DNA from: Methanobacteriota archaeon
GTDB lineage: Archaea > Thermoplasmatota > Poseidoniia > Poseidoniales > Poseidoniaceae
NCBI GenBank assembly: GCA_002702945.1
Contig: PADF01000018.1
Span: forward strand, 9,408 to 22,103
DNA length: 12,696 nt
Direction of reading: 5' to 3'
This document shows, piece after piece, positions 6,091 to 12,696 of the stretch; the stretch's first letter is position 1; each line of letters starts with the position of its first letter. The translations under genes were made by a program, and so were the position numbers. The notes under the pieces were generated by a model. It saw nothing but the letters and a program-made list of their open reading frames with translations, was not told the origin of the DNA and searched no databases.

Positions 6091-8226
6091 TCATTTACTA
6101 TTTACGTAGTTCCAACCTACTAATCTTCCATCGGTAGCATCGACTACTAAGTTAAATCTATGATCAAGGCCATCAGCGTCCCATTCTCTAGAAAAGTCAA
6201 CAGTTGTAGCACCATCAGTAGCATCTCCTATATTAGAAAAAATTGAATTTATTCCACTGCCGGGGACTACTACAAGATAACCTACACGCGTTTCTGGATG
6301 AAATGTTCCAGATGAAGTGAAAATCGCTTTCTCTCCTGAAAGTTCTGGGAATCGATTTGAATCTAATAAACTGGTTTCTATGTTACTCAAATTCAAAACT
6401 TTAGGTATAAACTCCCTATTATGGGATACTGAGTCATCGTATACACCTTTAGAATCAAAATCGCAGTTTTCGGAACTTACTTCACCTGTGACATTGAATT
6501 TTACCCATCCAGCATTCTCATCGGTAGCTATCCAAGATACATTCCATTGGGTTGTAGAACCTAGATTAGAATCAATCGCCCTCCAAATATATCCTCCATC
6601 GTCAAGTGCTGCTGTAGCTCCTGACGCAGCGCTTTGGAAATAATCAAAACATTGCATTGCAGTATCTAAATTATGAGTTCTAATTGTTGAATGATCGGGC
6701 ATATGAATTCCATTCACGCCCCATTCGTGCAATTCATCATCATCTGGTGAAAGTTCATTTTGCATCGGTCTAGCATCATAAGAAATTCCATATTCTAATG
6801 ATTTGCTACCTAATTTTAATGAGGATTTTTGGAAAGTGTGGCTCATTGATAATTCTCCTTCAGGAAGAACATAATCTCCTAAAAGTTTCGAGGTTGTAGA
6901 GCAATCTTGTCTACTACTATCACTTCCAGAAATCAATACATCCACTGTTTGTCTAGTTGCCCAAGGATTGCCTTCTTCTACCCAAAGGGTCATACTTGCT
7001 GAACCTAAACAGTAGTCTTGAACGTCTTTATTTGTTGCAACAATTTTCCACATTTCGGTAGAACCCAGCACTTCAGTGCCTAAAACTCTCCAATCCCATC
7101 CAAGTCTAAATCCTGAAGCACCATCGTCGATGTAATCATTTCCAAGTAATTCTTGTAGTTCAACTGGTTGTAATAGTAATGAAAAACCGGGCGTAATTAC
7201 TTCTAAATCACCAAAAAATCCTCCGACACCATAATTCATTAGATTGCCTTCGAGTTGGTCTGTACCTAACCTCAACTTCCAATCGACATTATTTCCAATT
7301 GTTGCTCTCTCTCTCAATTCTGTCCATTTAGTAGAGGTTATCTCTGCCTGTCCCTCTCTTCTATCAGGGAAATCTGAGCAAATAGTATTACCAAATAACT
7401 CCTCTTTACTATGGAAGGCAACTTCTAAGTCATCGAAATCATAGGTTGAAACGGATTCAACAGAAAGCCAACTCATTCCATGACCGCCACGAACATTTAC
7501 TGCACCTACCCGATCATTGGAAGATTGCGAAACCAATTGGTCGGTTCCGCCTTCTGAAATCGAAACACCACCTGTTCCGCTTTCAATGTCGATTTCTATT
7601 TTACAGAACTCATAATCGGTTTCAATCTGGTCGATGACTAAGTCTACATAGCCTTCAGATACCATAAATTTACCATCGGAGATTGTATATTTCATCTCAT
7701 CTCCATAACTAAGTTGGTCCGCAGTAAATGGTTCTAATTGAGAACTAAAGTAATACCATCCTCCAGCACCTAATATTAGTAAAACTATCAATCCTGCAGC
7801 GACTTGTGGCTTTTTCACCATTTCCATCAAGGTCATAGGATTCTCTTGTCTTGATTTGGGTTTAGGTTTTGAAACACTTTTTGGTTTTTTTACTTCTTCA
7901 GTTAACTCAACTAAATCCGCATCCATAATCTCGGCTTCAAGAACTTCAGCAGGTTCTTTTTTGTCTATTTTTTCCACTACTGTGGGTTCTGCCTCGGGAG
8001 TCAAGGTTTCATCATCTTCAAGAGAGAATACTACCTCCTCTTCCAGAGTTTCTTCCTCGATGATTTCTTCTGTAATATCGGATAAACCCAACTCTGTTCT
8101 TGGTAAACCAGAATCTAATAGTCTCTCCAGCAACTCAGATTTTTTACCGCTGGTAGGTAAATCATTCAGAATACACAACGCCTTCAGTTTAGCAACTGTA
8201 AGAGTCGATGTTAATTCGTCAGACAT
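6091..8226 (-). CDS. SAP-domain protein with one membrane helix and a large ectodomain, unknown function
   Basis: 711 aa from ATG 8226 (GGTTAGGGGC just upstream); a TTG at 8265 would add 13 residues. Residues ~9-40 (LTVAKLKAL, then GKKSELLERLL) match the SAP motif, a helix-turn-helix-like DNA-binding element. A Glu-rich linker (~41-110) and a Lys/Pro-rich stretch (KKPKSVSKPKPKSRQ, ~113-128) lead to a single membrane helix at ~142-161 (VAAGLIVLLILGAGGWYYF). The positive flank before the helix puts the SAP domain inside the cell and the ~550-residue C-terminus outside. The ectodomain is beta-rich and Trp-containing, with six cysteines (for example EFCKIEI, NTICSDF, QDYCLGS), enough for three disulfides. 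I do not recognise it as a named family. SAP could tether chromosome or RNA to the membrane, or act as a protein-binding module; this is inference. The gene meets the protease gene stop to stop. Confidence 0.8.
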   Translation of the reverse strand: MSDELTSTLTVAKLKALCILNDLPTSGKKSELLERLLDSGLPRTELGLSDITEEIIEEETLEEEVVFSLEDDETLTPEAEPTVVEKIDKKEPAEVLEAEIMDADLVELTEEVKKPKSVSKPKPKSRQENPMTLMEMVKKPQVAAGLIVLLILGAGGWYYFSSQLEPFTADQLSYGDEMKYTISDGKFMVSEGYVDLVIDQIETDYEFCKIEIDIESGTGGVSISEGGTDQLVSQSSNDRVGAVNVRGGHGMSWLSVESVSTYDFDDLEVAFHSKEELFGNTICSDFPDRREGQAEITSTKWTELRERATIGNNVDWKLRLGTDQLEGNLMNYGVGGFFGDLEVITPGFSLLLQPVELQELLGNDYIDDGASGFRLGWDWRVLGTEVLGSTEMWKIVATNKDVQDYCLGSASMTLWVEEGNPWATRQTVDVLISGSDSSRQDCSTTSKLLGDYVLPEGELSMSHTFQKSSLKLGSKSLEYGISYDARPMQNELSPDDDELHEWGVNGIHMPDHSTIRTHNLDTAMQCFDYFQSAASGATAALDDGGYIWRAIDSNLGSTTQWNVSWIATDENAGWVKFNVTGEVSSENCDFDSKGVYDDSVSHNREFIPKVLNLSNIETSLLDSNRFPELSGEKAIFTSSGTFHPETRVGYLVVVPGSGINSIFSNIGDATDGATTVDFSREWDADGLDHRFNLVVDATDGRLVGWNYVNSK

Positions 8227-8265
8227 GCCCCTAACCAAGTGGGCCTCAACAACATCCCCTTTCAA

Positions 8266-8318
8266 GCATAGCGCTATTTGATTCTCAAACTGGCGATTTT
8301 TGAATTAGTTGACAAATG
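8266..8318 (-). promoter_or_regulatory. Spacer upstream of the SAP-membrane gene
   Basis: Short gap between the two minus-strand membrane-protein genes. On the minus strand it contains TCAAAAATCG (8303-8294), which recurs exactly (9535-9526) upstream of the next minus-strand gene. It may be a TATA-like promoter element, in which case the SAP gene would have its own promoter. The 53-92 base spacing would also allow co-transcription. Confidence 0.3.
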
Positions 8319-8954
8319 TCATTGTTGATATGGAATATATGTTCCATCGGCTGACTGAACATAAATTACTTGTTCATAAGTACCATCCGGCATTTTCCGA
8401 TAGAAATATCCATTTCCTGCAGGCTCAAATGTAGATTCATTTGAGATTACAGTTTCTTGAGTTGGCTCGACTTCGGTAAGCGAATCTGGAGTACCTTGTT
8501 GGTGTGTGTCTATCTCTACTGTAGTTGATGTAGGCGGAGGTCCTGAACGCTTAGAAGTGCTTGTGTCTTGAGACACCATAGATTGAGGTGGGCCACTTTT
8601 CTTTTCCTTTTGTGGAGGGCCGCTTGGACCTGAAGATGATTGAGGAGGGCCCGAAGGACCGTCTGCAGATTGAGGAGGGCCTGCTGGACCTTGTGCTATT
8701 TTCTCTTCTGAAACTGCTTCTAAAATCAATTGCTCCTCAGAGACTTTTCTCTTCTCAAGAATAGATTTTAACTTGGCACTTTTCTTTTGAGAACCAATGA
8801 ATGCAAAGATAGAAAGTCCCAAAAATACTATTCCTGGTAAGCCAGTAACAACCTGATTTGGCCATAACTTACCATTTACGTTTAATCTTGTATTTTGCTT
8901 CAGTGTTTCACCTTTACTATCAACGAACTGAACTTTAGTGCAATAATGCCCCAT
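8319..8954 (-). CDS. C-terminal half of a split two-helix membrane protein: ectodomain end, helix and proline-rich tail
   Basis: Open from an ATG at 8954, but that ATG lacks an SD and falls in the middle of an apparent beta-strand (TYTFDFDLDMGHYC). The same frame reads upstream without interruption to 9008, then meets a TAA at 9009-9011 that ends the preceding reading frame. This is therefore most likely the second half of that gene, not an independent one. Numbered from the ATG, residues 1-33 finish the ectodomain (Cys5), a membrane helix spans ~34-54 (QVVTGLPGIVFLGLSIFAFIG), and a basic segment (SQKKSAKLK) follows. After that comes a proline-rich region of decapeptides such as GPSGPPQSSS and a C-terminal GYFYRKMPDGTYEQ ending in DGTYIPYQQ. 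By topology the tail is cytoplasmic and may bind partners. Function is unknown. If it is expressed, either readthrough or re-initiation is needed. Confidence 0.6.
   Translation of the reverse strand: MGHYCTKVQFVDSKGETLKQNTRLNVNGKLWPNQVVTGLPGIVFLGLSIFAFIGSQKKSAKLKSILEKRKVSEEQLILEAVSEEKIAQGPAGPPQSADGPSGPPQSSSGPSGPPQKEKKSGPPQSMVSQDTSTSKRSGPPPTSTTVEIDTHQQGTPDSLTEVEPTQETVISNESTFEPAGNGYFYRKMPDGTYEQVIYVQSADGTYIPYQQ
8584..8691 (-). repeat. Short tandem repeats encoding GPxGPPQ decapeptides
   Basis: A TGAGGAGGGC-like core recurs at 8584, 8611, 8641 and 8671 on the plus strand (spacings 27, 30 and 30 bases). On the minus strand it encodes GPAGPPQSAD, GPSGPPQSSS, GPSGPPQKEK and a shorter KSGPPQ. It resembles collagen-like or PGP-type flexible linkers and probably arose by slippage or unequal exchange. 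Confidence 0.6.
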
Positions 8955-9008
8955 ATCTAAATCAAAATCAAAAGTATATGTTTCACCTTCAAGCGGTGAC
9001 TCTAGAGA

Positions 9009-9011
9009 TTA
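9009..9011 (-). other. In-frame TAA interrupting an apparently continuous gene
   Basis: This stop separates two halves that are in the same frame, are joined by 18 further sense codons before the next ATG, and together make a sensible two-helix protein. A single base change from a sense codon such as GAA, AAA, CAA, TTA, TCA or TAT would produce TAA. No frameshift is needed to explain the break. Confidence 0.6.
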
Positions 9012-9482
9012 AAATTGATTATTATGACTATTTCCTCCTCTGGCTATAACTTCTAATTCACTAAGCGATAAGTCTTGGCAATCTTTTGCTTTTAAGATAT
9101 ATACTTCGAGTGTCACATTATCAGCAACTGAAGGCGCTCTTACAATCTCGACATCTAATTCAAAAGGAACATCTAGAAGATCTTCTCCCGGAGAAGATGG
9201 ACCCCAAACATATCCCAAATCTTTCTCTGAGGTCCCCCACAATTCATCGTATGGAACGCTCATAGTTAGAGGGAAAAGAGCAAAACCAAACATTACTAAA
9301 GATACCCCTAATAGAAGAAAGACATTCCATCTAGATTTCTTAATTCCTTCTTTTAGAGCTTTTATTTTCTGTTCAGCATTTTGAGGCTCTGGAGTGTTAT
9401 TGGCTACTTGTTCAGCATCAACCTCGTCCTCCAAAGGAGGCGAAATATCTTCGATTTCAGCACCCAAATCCTCTTCGGACAT
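9009..9482 (-). CDS. N-terminal half of a split two-helix membrane protein
   Basis: 157 aa from ATG 9482, which is immediately preceded by AGGTGAT, an exact anti-SD complement. Residues 1-50 are acidic then basic (MSEEDLGAEI to LKEGIKKSR). A membrane helix spans ~53-73 (NVFLLLGVSLVMFGFALFPL) and a beta-rich ectodomain starts after it, with Cys135 in AKDCQDLS. The frame ends at TAA 9009-9011 in mid-domain, after GGNSHNNQF. Directly beyond the stop the same frame continues with SLESPLEGETYTFDFD and a second Cys (GHYC), then a second membrane helix. Read through, the product would be 387 aa: cytoplasmic N-terminus, helix, small ectodomain with a Cys135-Cys181 pair, helix, cytoplasmic proline-rich tail. 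I do not recognise a named family. The truncation may be a real nonsense mutation, a sequence error, or a natural stop. Confidence 0.7.
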   Translation of the reverse strand: MSEEDLGAEIEDISPPLEDEVDAEQVANNTPEPQNAEQKIKALKEGIKKSRWNVFLLLGVSLVMFGFALFPLTMSVPYDELWGTSEKDLGYVWGPSSPGEDLLDVPFELDVEIVRAPSVADNVTLEVYILKAKDCQDLSLSELEVIARGGNSHNNQF

Positions 9483-9489
9483 ATCACCT
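9483..9489 (-). promoter_or_regulatory. Ribosome binding site of the split membrane-protein gene
   Basis: AGGTGAT on the minus strand sits directly against ATG 9482-9480. It matches the 5' portion of the archaeal anti-SD, for which this close spacing gives normal positioning. Confidence 0.5.
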
Positions 9490-9566
9490 GCGATTTCAAC
9501 TTAGCACTTGAAAGGCGCGATAAAACGATTTTTGACAAATATTGGCGATGATATCAAAAAGTGTTG
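9490..9566. promoter_or_regulatory. Divergent promoter region between the split membrane gene and rimK
   Basis: AT-rich spacer serving two divergent genes. On the plus strand CAAATATT (9536-9543) is about 26 bases before ATG 9567, fitting a TATA box for a leaderless rimK transcript; no SD precedes any of the rimK start candidates. On the minus strand TCAAAAATCGTTTTATCG (9535-9518) is a possible TATA element about 40-45 bases from ATG 9482, leaving room for a short leader with SD. Both are inferred from spacing and composition. Confidence 0.35.
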
Positions 9567-10778
9567 ATGTTACGCGCTGCTATGGACATCAAACTTGCTG
9601 TGTTATCTCGCGGTCCGCGATTATACAGCACTCGGCGTCTGGTTGAAGAGGCTAAAAAACGTGGCTTGGATGTTTTTGTCGCTGATCCAATGAAGTTTTC
9701 ATTGTATGTTGCCGATGGTTCCATCGACATTCAATACATGGGTCAGCCTTTCATGGCCGATGCTGTCATCCCTAGGATAGGTCATTCGATAACAAAGCAT
9801 GGAGTGGCAGTACTGAGACACTTAGAACAACTCGGGATATGGACGGCAAATACTGGGCAAGGAATTATTCAAAGTAGAGATAAATTACATGCTTCACAAA
9901 TTTTAGCAAGAAATAAGATTCCTGTACCAAGAACCACATATGTTAGAGATATTATTGATGTGGAAAGTGCTATTGATTTTGTTGGAGGATTCCCTGTTGT
10001 AATCAAAGTAACTCAAGGAACTCAAGGACAAGGCGTTTTCCTAAGACATACACTACATGAAGCATGTAGTTTAGTTCAAGGTCTATTATTGACTGGTAAA
10101 TCTGTATTGGTCCAAGAATACATTGCTGAGTCGCATGGCAAAGACATCCGCGCATTAGTTGTTGGAGACCGCGTTGTTGCAAGTATGAGGCGACGTGCAA
10201 GAGGTAGAGAATTTAGAAGCAATTATCACCTTAATGGGACTGTAGAAAAAGTGGATTTGTCGCCAGAATTTGAAGAACAAGCATGCCGTGCTGCTAGAGT
10301 TCTAGGACTTCATGTGGCAGGTGTTGACCTACTTGAAGCAGAGCATGGTCCATTGGTTCTAGAGGTTAACTCTTCACCTGGTTTAGAAGGTATCGAAAAA
10401 GCTAGTGGAGTAAATGTTGCTGGTGAAATAATTGACTTTGTAACCAATCAAACTGCATTTTCTGAAGTTGATTTGGATCAGTTACTAAGAACCATCCCTG
10501 GCTCAGGAGTACTTTCAATTCAATTAAGAAATCATCCAAATCTAGTTGGTCAAAAGGTATCTAACATTTTCAATCTAGGTTCAAATATTCCTGTTTTCGC
10601 GTTATCTAGAGAAAATAAATTAATCTGGAATCCTTCTGATGAGTTACTACTTAGATACGATGATGTGATCGTATGTTATGGCGATTTATCAGAACTTAGG
10701 GCCTCGGTAAAGAATGCAATAAGTGGAATTACAAAATCTAATTTCGAACTAATCGATAAAGAAGAATCTAATGCATGA
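9567..10778 (+). CDS. rimK: RimK-type ATP-grasp glutamate ligase with a C-terminal RCK_C/TrkA-C-like domain
   Basis: RimK-family ligases use ATP to add glutamate to a carboxyl end, classically the C-terminus of ribosomal protein S6 in bacteria; archaeal relatives also build cofactor or LysW-linked products. Numbered from ATG 9582 (398 aa), the N-terminal domain (IKLAVLSRGPRLYSTRRL, AVIPRIG) and the ATP-grasp core align closely with E. coli RimK as I recall it. Core landmarks are SRDKL 98-102, Lys142 with a Gly-rich loop (VTQGTQGQG 143-151), VQEYI 177-181, KDIRALVVGD 187-196, and metal ligands Asp249, Glu261 and Asn263 in EVNSSPGLEGIE. E. coli RimK is ~300 aa and ends soon after this. Here ~100 extra residues follow, and 305-372 look like RCK_C, a ligand-binding regulatory domain. 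Starts at GTG 9561, ATG 9567 and ATG 9582 are all possible; 9567 suits a leaderless transcript, 9582 suits the family. The natural substrate is not certain. Confidence 0.9.
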   Translation: MLRAAMDIKLAVLSRGPRLYSTRRLVEEAKKRGLDVFVADPMKFSLYVADGSIDIQYMGQPFMADAVIPRIGHSITKHGVAVLRHLEQLGIWTANTGQGIIQSRDKLHASQILARNKIPVPRTTYVRDIIDVESAIDFVGGFPVVIKVTQGTQGQGVFLRHTLHEACSLVQGLLLTGKSVLVQEYIAESHGKDIRALVVGDRVVASMRRRARGREFRSNYHLNGTVEKVDLSPEFEEQACRAARVLGLHVAGVDLLEAEHGPLVLEVNSSPGLEGIEKASGVNVAGEIIDFVTNQTAFSEVDLDQLLRTIPGSGVLSIQLRNHPNLVGQKVSNIFNLGSNIPVFALSRENKLIWNPSDELLLRYDDVIVCYGDLSELRASVKNAISGITKSNFELIDKEESNA

Positions 10779-10781
10779 CGA

Positions 10782-10787
10782 TTTTTT
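10782..10787 (+). terminator. Oligo(T) tract after rimK
   Basis: Six T residues lie four bases after the rimK stop, with further pyrimidines following (TTTTTTCTCCT). Archaeal RNA polymerase can terminate at oligo(T) without a hairpin, and none is visible here. Confidence 0.4.
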
Positions 10788-10829
10788 CTCCTAACAAAGT
10801 TCAATAAAGTAGTAAAAAAAATTTACATC
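10788..10829 (+). promoter_or_regulatory. Spacer upstream of the large secreted protein gene
   Basis: Very AT-rich stretch. CAATAAAG (about 10801-10808) lies roughly 25 bases before ATG 10830. No SD is present (AAAAAAAATTTACATC precedes ATG), which together fits a leaderless transcript. This is inferred. Confidence 0.3.
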
Positions 10830-12696
10830 ATGGCAGGAGTCGGGTTCCGTGCAGTTGTAACCTCTTTGCTGTTCATCATCGCTTCATTAAGTCCTATTAT
10901 GGATTCCACTTCCTTAGACCATAATGAACCACTTTTTAATTCTCAAAATGTTACGACTGAAGTTAGAATTCATGATATCAACTCTGAATCTAATGATTCA
11001 GAGACCTTAATTTGGTATCCAAATACACCTAGTAATGAAAGAATTTTCCAATTCACAATTATGATTGATGGAATTACCGATCCAGAAGATATTGACTACT
11101 GCAACTTAACAATGACTTGGCAATATAATGTCAGTTCGGATAACCATCTGATTTCAGTTTCGCTCAACAAAAATAATTTTGTTGAAAATGAAGATGGGTT
11201 AATATTAACTTATCAATACCCTTATGCAAATAATATATTTTTTGGGAATTACTTCATTAGTTTAGATACTATTGACACCTATGGTAATAATTATTCATTC
11301 TCGCATCAAGGCATAGAAGTATTAGAACGCGGTTATTCAATTTCAATAATTGATAATTTACCTGAAGATAAGTTAATTTTTGCTAACGGTAAATTGACTG
11401 AGTTAGAATTTGAAATCATAAATATTGGTGTAAGTTACTCCAATTTTGACTTTTTATTGACTTTTGAAACCGAAATGACAGCAGGATGGTCCGACCCCTT
11501 GTTGTATAATGATAATTTAACTTCAATATGGGGTGGTGATTCAGCCTCAATATCTGTTTCATTTGACGCTCCATTAGATTTAATTTCTGAGCCGCCTCCT
11601 GAAAATTTAATTTTTAATTTACTGATTTCATATGAGGACGATGAGGGAGAAATTATTGAAATGTTAAATGATTCTTTAACATTTAACTCGATTGTTGTTC
11701 CAGAATATTCGATACCCGTGATTTCACTTTTTACAGATGAAAATAGAACCGAATTAATCTCTGATTCTTTATCGACGGAGCCATTGGATAATTCCGTTTC
11801 AACAACAAATGGTGAAACTATTATTTTGTTTGGTAATTTAACTAATTATGGTTTCGAAACCAGTTCATTTGAAATGGAAATCGAAACAATAGATTCATTG
11901 AATTTGTGGAATATTAGTGTATTTATCGATAATAAAGAAGTGATTCCTAACCAAGAAAGCGTTTACTCCCTTGCTACAAGTCTTCAACCTTTAGAAAATA
12001 CATCTTTTAGAATAGAGTTTAAAGTATCAAACTCAAGTTTTGATTTTCAGGATGTTTCAATTAAATTAACTGAAACAACTAATCTTCAAGATAGTGAAAC
12101 ATTATTGACATTTATTAACTATCAAATTAATAATCCAATCCTATTTCAAAATGTTACAGAACAAAACTCTACTCTTTCAATAGGTGATATCTTACAAAAT
12201 AATTCTTTCGAGGTCCAAGTTTTATTCGGATTAAATAGCTATTTCTTTACATCGGGTTTTGAAAATCAATGGATCTTAGATGTGGAGATGAGTAATCAAA
12301 TAGCAATTTTAAATTCACAAAATATCTTTGCATATGTAGTACAAAATCAAACTGAAGAATTACCTACCCAGTTTTCAATAAATAATAAGTTGCCCTACAA
12401 CCTTATAGTAGCTCTAAATGAGGAAATTGAGATTGGTAATTATTCTATTGATTTATCACTGACCCAACTTTCTAGTGATGAAGATAATTCACTTTATTTT
12501 AGTAAGCAAATAAATTTCAATGTTTTAGAGAATTCAAGTCTGAGTGTTGATAATGAATCGCAGAACAACAACTCTACAAATAATTCACAGGATAATAACT
12601 CAACAAATAATTCACAAAATAACAGCGTTAATAATGAAACTAATTTAACCAATAACACATCTATTGATGATGGAAATGAAACACTTGTCGATAATA
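10830..12696 (+). CDS. Large secreted, probably N-glycosylated protein with Ig-like repeats (3' end outside window)
   Basis: The frame is open from ATG 10830 to the window edge (622 codons) with no stop; I translated it throughout. Residues 1-26 look like a signal peptide (AVVTSLLFIIASLSPI core). The rest is beta-rich and low in Cys (one, in DYCNLTM). At least two, perhaps three, segments resemble NEW3/CARDB-type Ig-like repeats of surface proteins: ~186-250 (NGKLTELEFEIINIG to GDSASISVSF), ~328-416 (GETIILFGNLTNYGFETSSF onward) and ~440-520. N-x-S/T sequons are frequent. From ~578 the sequence becomes an Asn/Ser/Thr/Gln linker dense in sequons, which often precedes a membrane anchor. The anchor is not seen here because the gene continues. 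Base composition is markedly AT-rich (27% GC in bases 12001-12060). It is probably a cell-surface or S-layer-associated glycoprotein. The specific role is unknown. Confidence 0.8.
   Translation, partial: MAGVGFRAVVTSLLFIIASLSPIMDSTSLDHNEPLFNSQNVTTEVRIHDINSESNDSETLIWYPNTPSNERIFQFTIMIDGITDPEDIDYCNLTMTWQYNVSSDNHLISVSLNKNNFVENEDGLILTYQYPYANNIFFGNYFISLDTIDTYGNNYSFSHQGIEVLERGYSISIIDNLPEDKLIFANGKLTELEFEIINIGVSYSNFDFLLTFETEMTAGWSDPLLYNDNLTSIWGGDSASISVSFDAPLDLISEPPPENLIFNLLISYEDDEGEIIEMLNDSLTFNSIVVPEYSIPVISLFTDENRTELISDSLSTEPLDNSVSTTNGETIILFGNLTNYGFETSSFEMEIETIDSLNLWNISVFIDNKEVIPNQESVYSLATSLQPLENTSFRIEFKVSNSSFDFQDVSIKLTETTNLQDSETLLTFINYQINNPILFQNVTEQNSTLSIGDILQNNSFEVQVLFGLNSYFFTSGFENQWILDVEMSNQIAILNSQNIFAYVVQNQTEELPTQFSINNKLPYNLIVALNEEIEIGNYSIDLSLTQLSSDEDNSLYFSKQINFNVLENSSLSVDNESQNNNSTNNSQDNNSTNNSQNNSVNNETNLTNNTSIDDGNETLVDN
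12567..12620 (+). repeat. Two 27-base tandem units encoding NNSTNNSQ(D/N)
   Basis: Two adjacent nine-codon units within the Asn-rich linker encode NNSTNNSQD and NNSTNNSQN. Apart from the last codon they differ only at synonymous third positions, and a decayed third copy (NSVNNET) follows. Each unit supplies several N-x-S/T sequons. Confidence 0.65.

Noticed and set aside
7856..8281. A 141-codon open frame on the plus strand
   Set aside because: It lies antisense to the Glu-rich N-terminal region of the SAP-membrane gene and encodes Ser-rich low-complexity sequence, which is the mirror of Glu codons and not an independent protein.
8952..8954. ATG 8954 as an independent gene start
   Set aside because: No SD precedes it, and it sits inside a continuous beta-strand pattern that begins upstream, so it is more likely an internal Met of the split gene.
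9009..9080. A frameshift as the cause of the split membrane gene
   Set aside because: Both halves are in the same phase, so a single stop codon explains the break without an insertion or deletion.
12561..12650. A repeat array at the right edge considered as CRISPR
   Set aside because: Units are directly adjacent without unique spacers and are in frame as Asn/Ser/Thr codons within a coding region.

Overview
This window looks like an archaeal chromosome segment, most likely Marine Group II / Poseidoniales or a close relative in Thermoplasmatota. That assignment is inferred from gene content, not from a marker gene. The support is an MCT-1-like PUA protein, which is an archaeal/eukaryotic translation family; Shine-Dalgarno (SD) sites that match the archaeal 16S tail; and several very large secreted or membrane-anchored proteins with Ca-binding repeats, Asn-rich linkers and short cytoplasmic tails. 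DNA is moderately AT-rich and gene density is very high. No gene-free stretch exceeds about 120 bases, and no tRNA, rRNA, CRISPR array, transposase or phage gene was seen.

Layout from left to right. (1) 1-207: the 3' end of a PUA-domain MCT-1/Tma20-like gene, meeting a small unknown gene tail to tail at 207/208 (minus strand, about 133 aa). (2) Divergent from that gene, 724-2604 encodes a PIN-domain nuclease fused to TPR-type helical repeats and a beta-rich, possibly OB-like C-terminus. (3) 2704-6090 encodes a 1128-aa secreted kexin/furin-like S8 protease with a P domain, three exact 94-residue Ca-binding composite repeats and a C-terminal membrane anchor. It meets the next gene stop to stop at 6090/6091. 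(4) On the minus strand, 6091-8226 encodes an N-terminal SAP domain (a DNA-binding fold) joined through a charged linker and one membrane helix to a ~550-residue ectodomain. Upstream of it lies what appears to be one two-helix membrane protein gene split by an in-frame TAA (9009-9011) into 9009-9482 and 8319-9008. (5) Divergent from these, 9567-10778 encodes a RimK-type ATP-grasp glutamate ligase with an extra RCK_C/TrkA-C-like domain. (6) 10830 to the window edge is the 5' part of a large, AT-rich secreted protein with Ig-like repeats and an Asn/Ser/Thr-rich, sequon-dense linker.

The genes do not form one obvious pathway. Three of the loci are cell-surface proteins: a protease, a SAP-linked membrane protein with a neighbouring two-helix membrane protein, and a glycoprotein. 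The others concern RNA or translation: the PUA protein, the PIN nuclease and the probable ribosomal-protein modifier RimK. The strongest leads are the SAP-to-membrane fusion, the in-frame stop that splits the two-helix gene, the PIN-TPR fusion and the RimK-RCK_C fusion.
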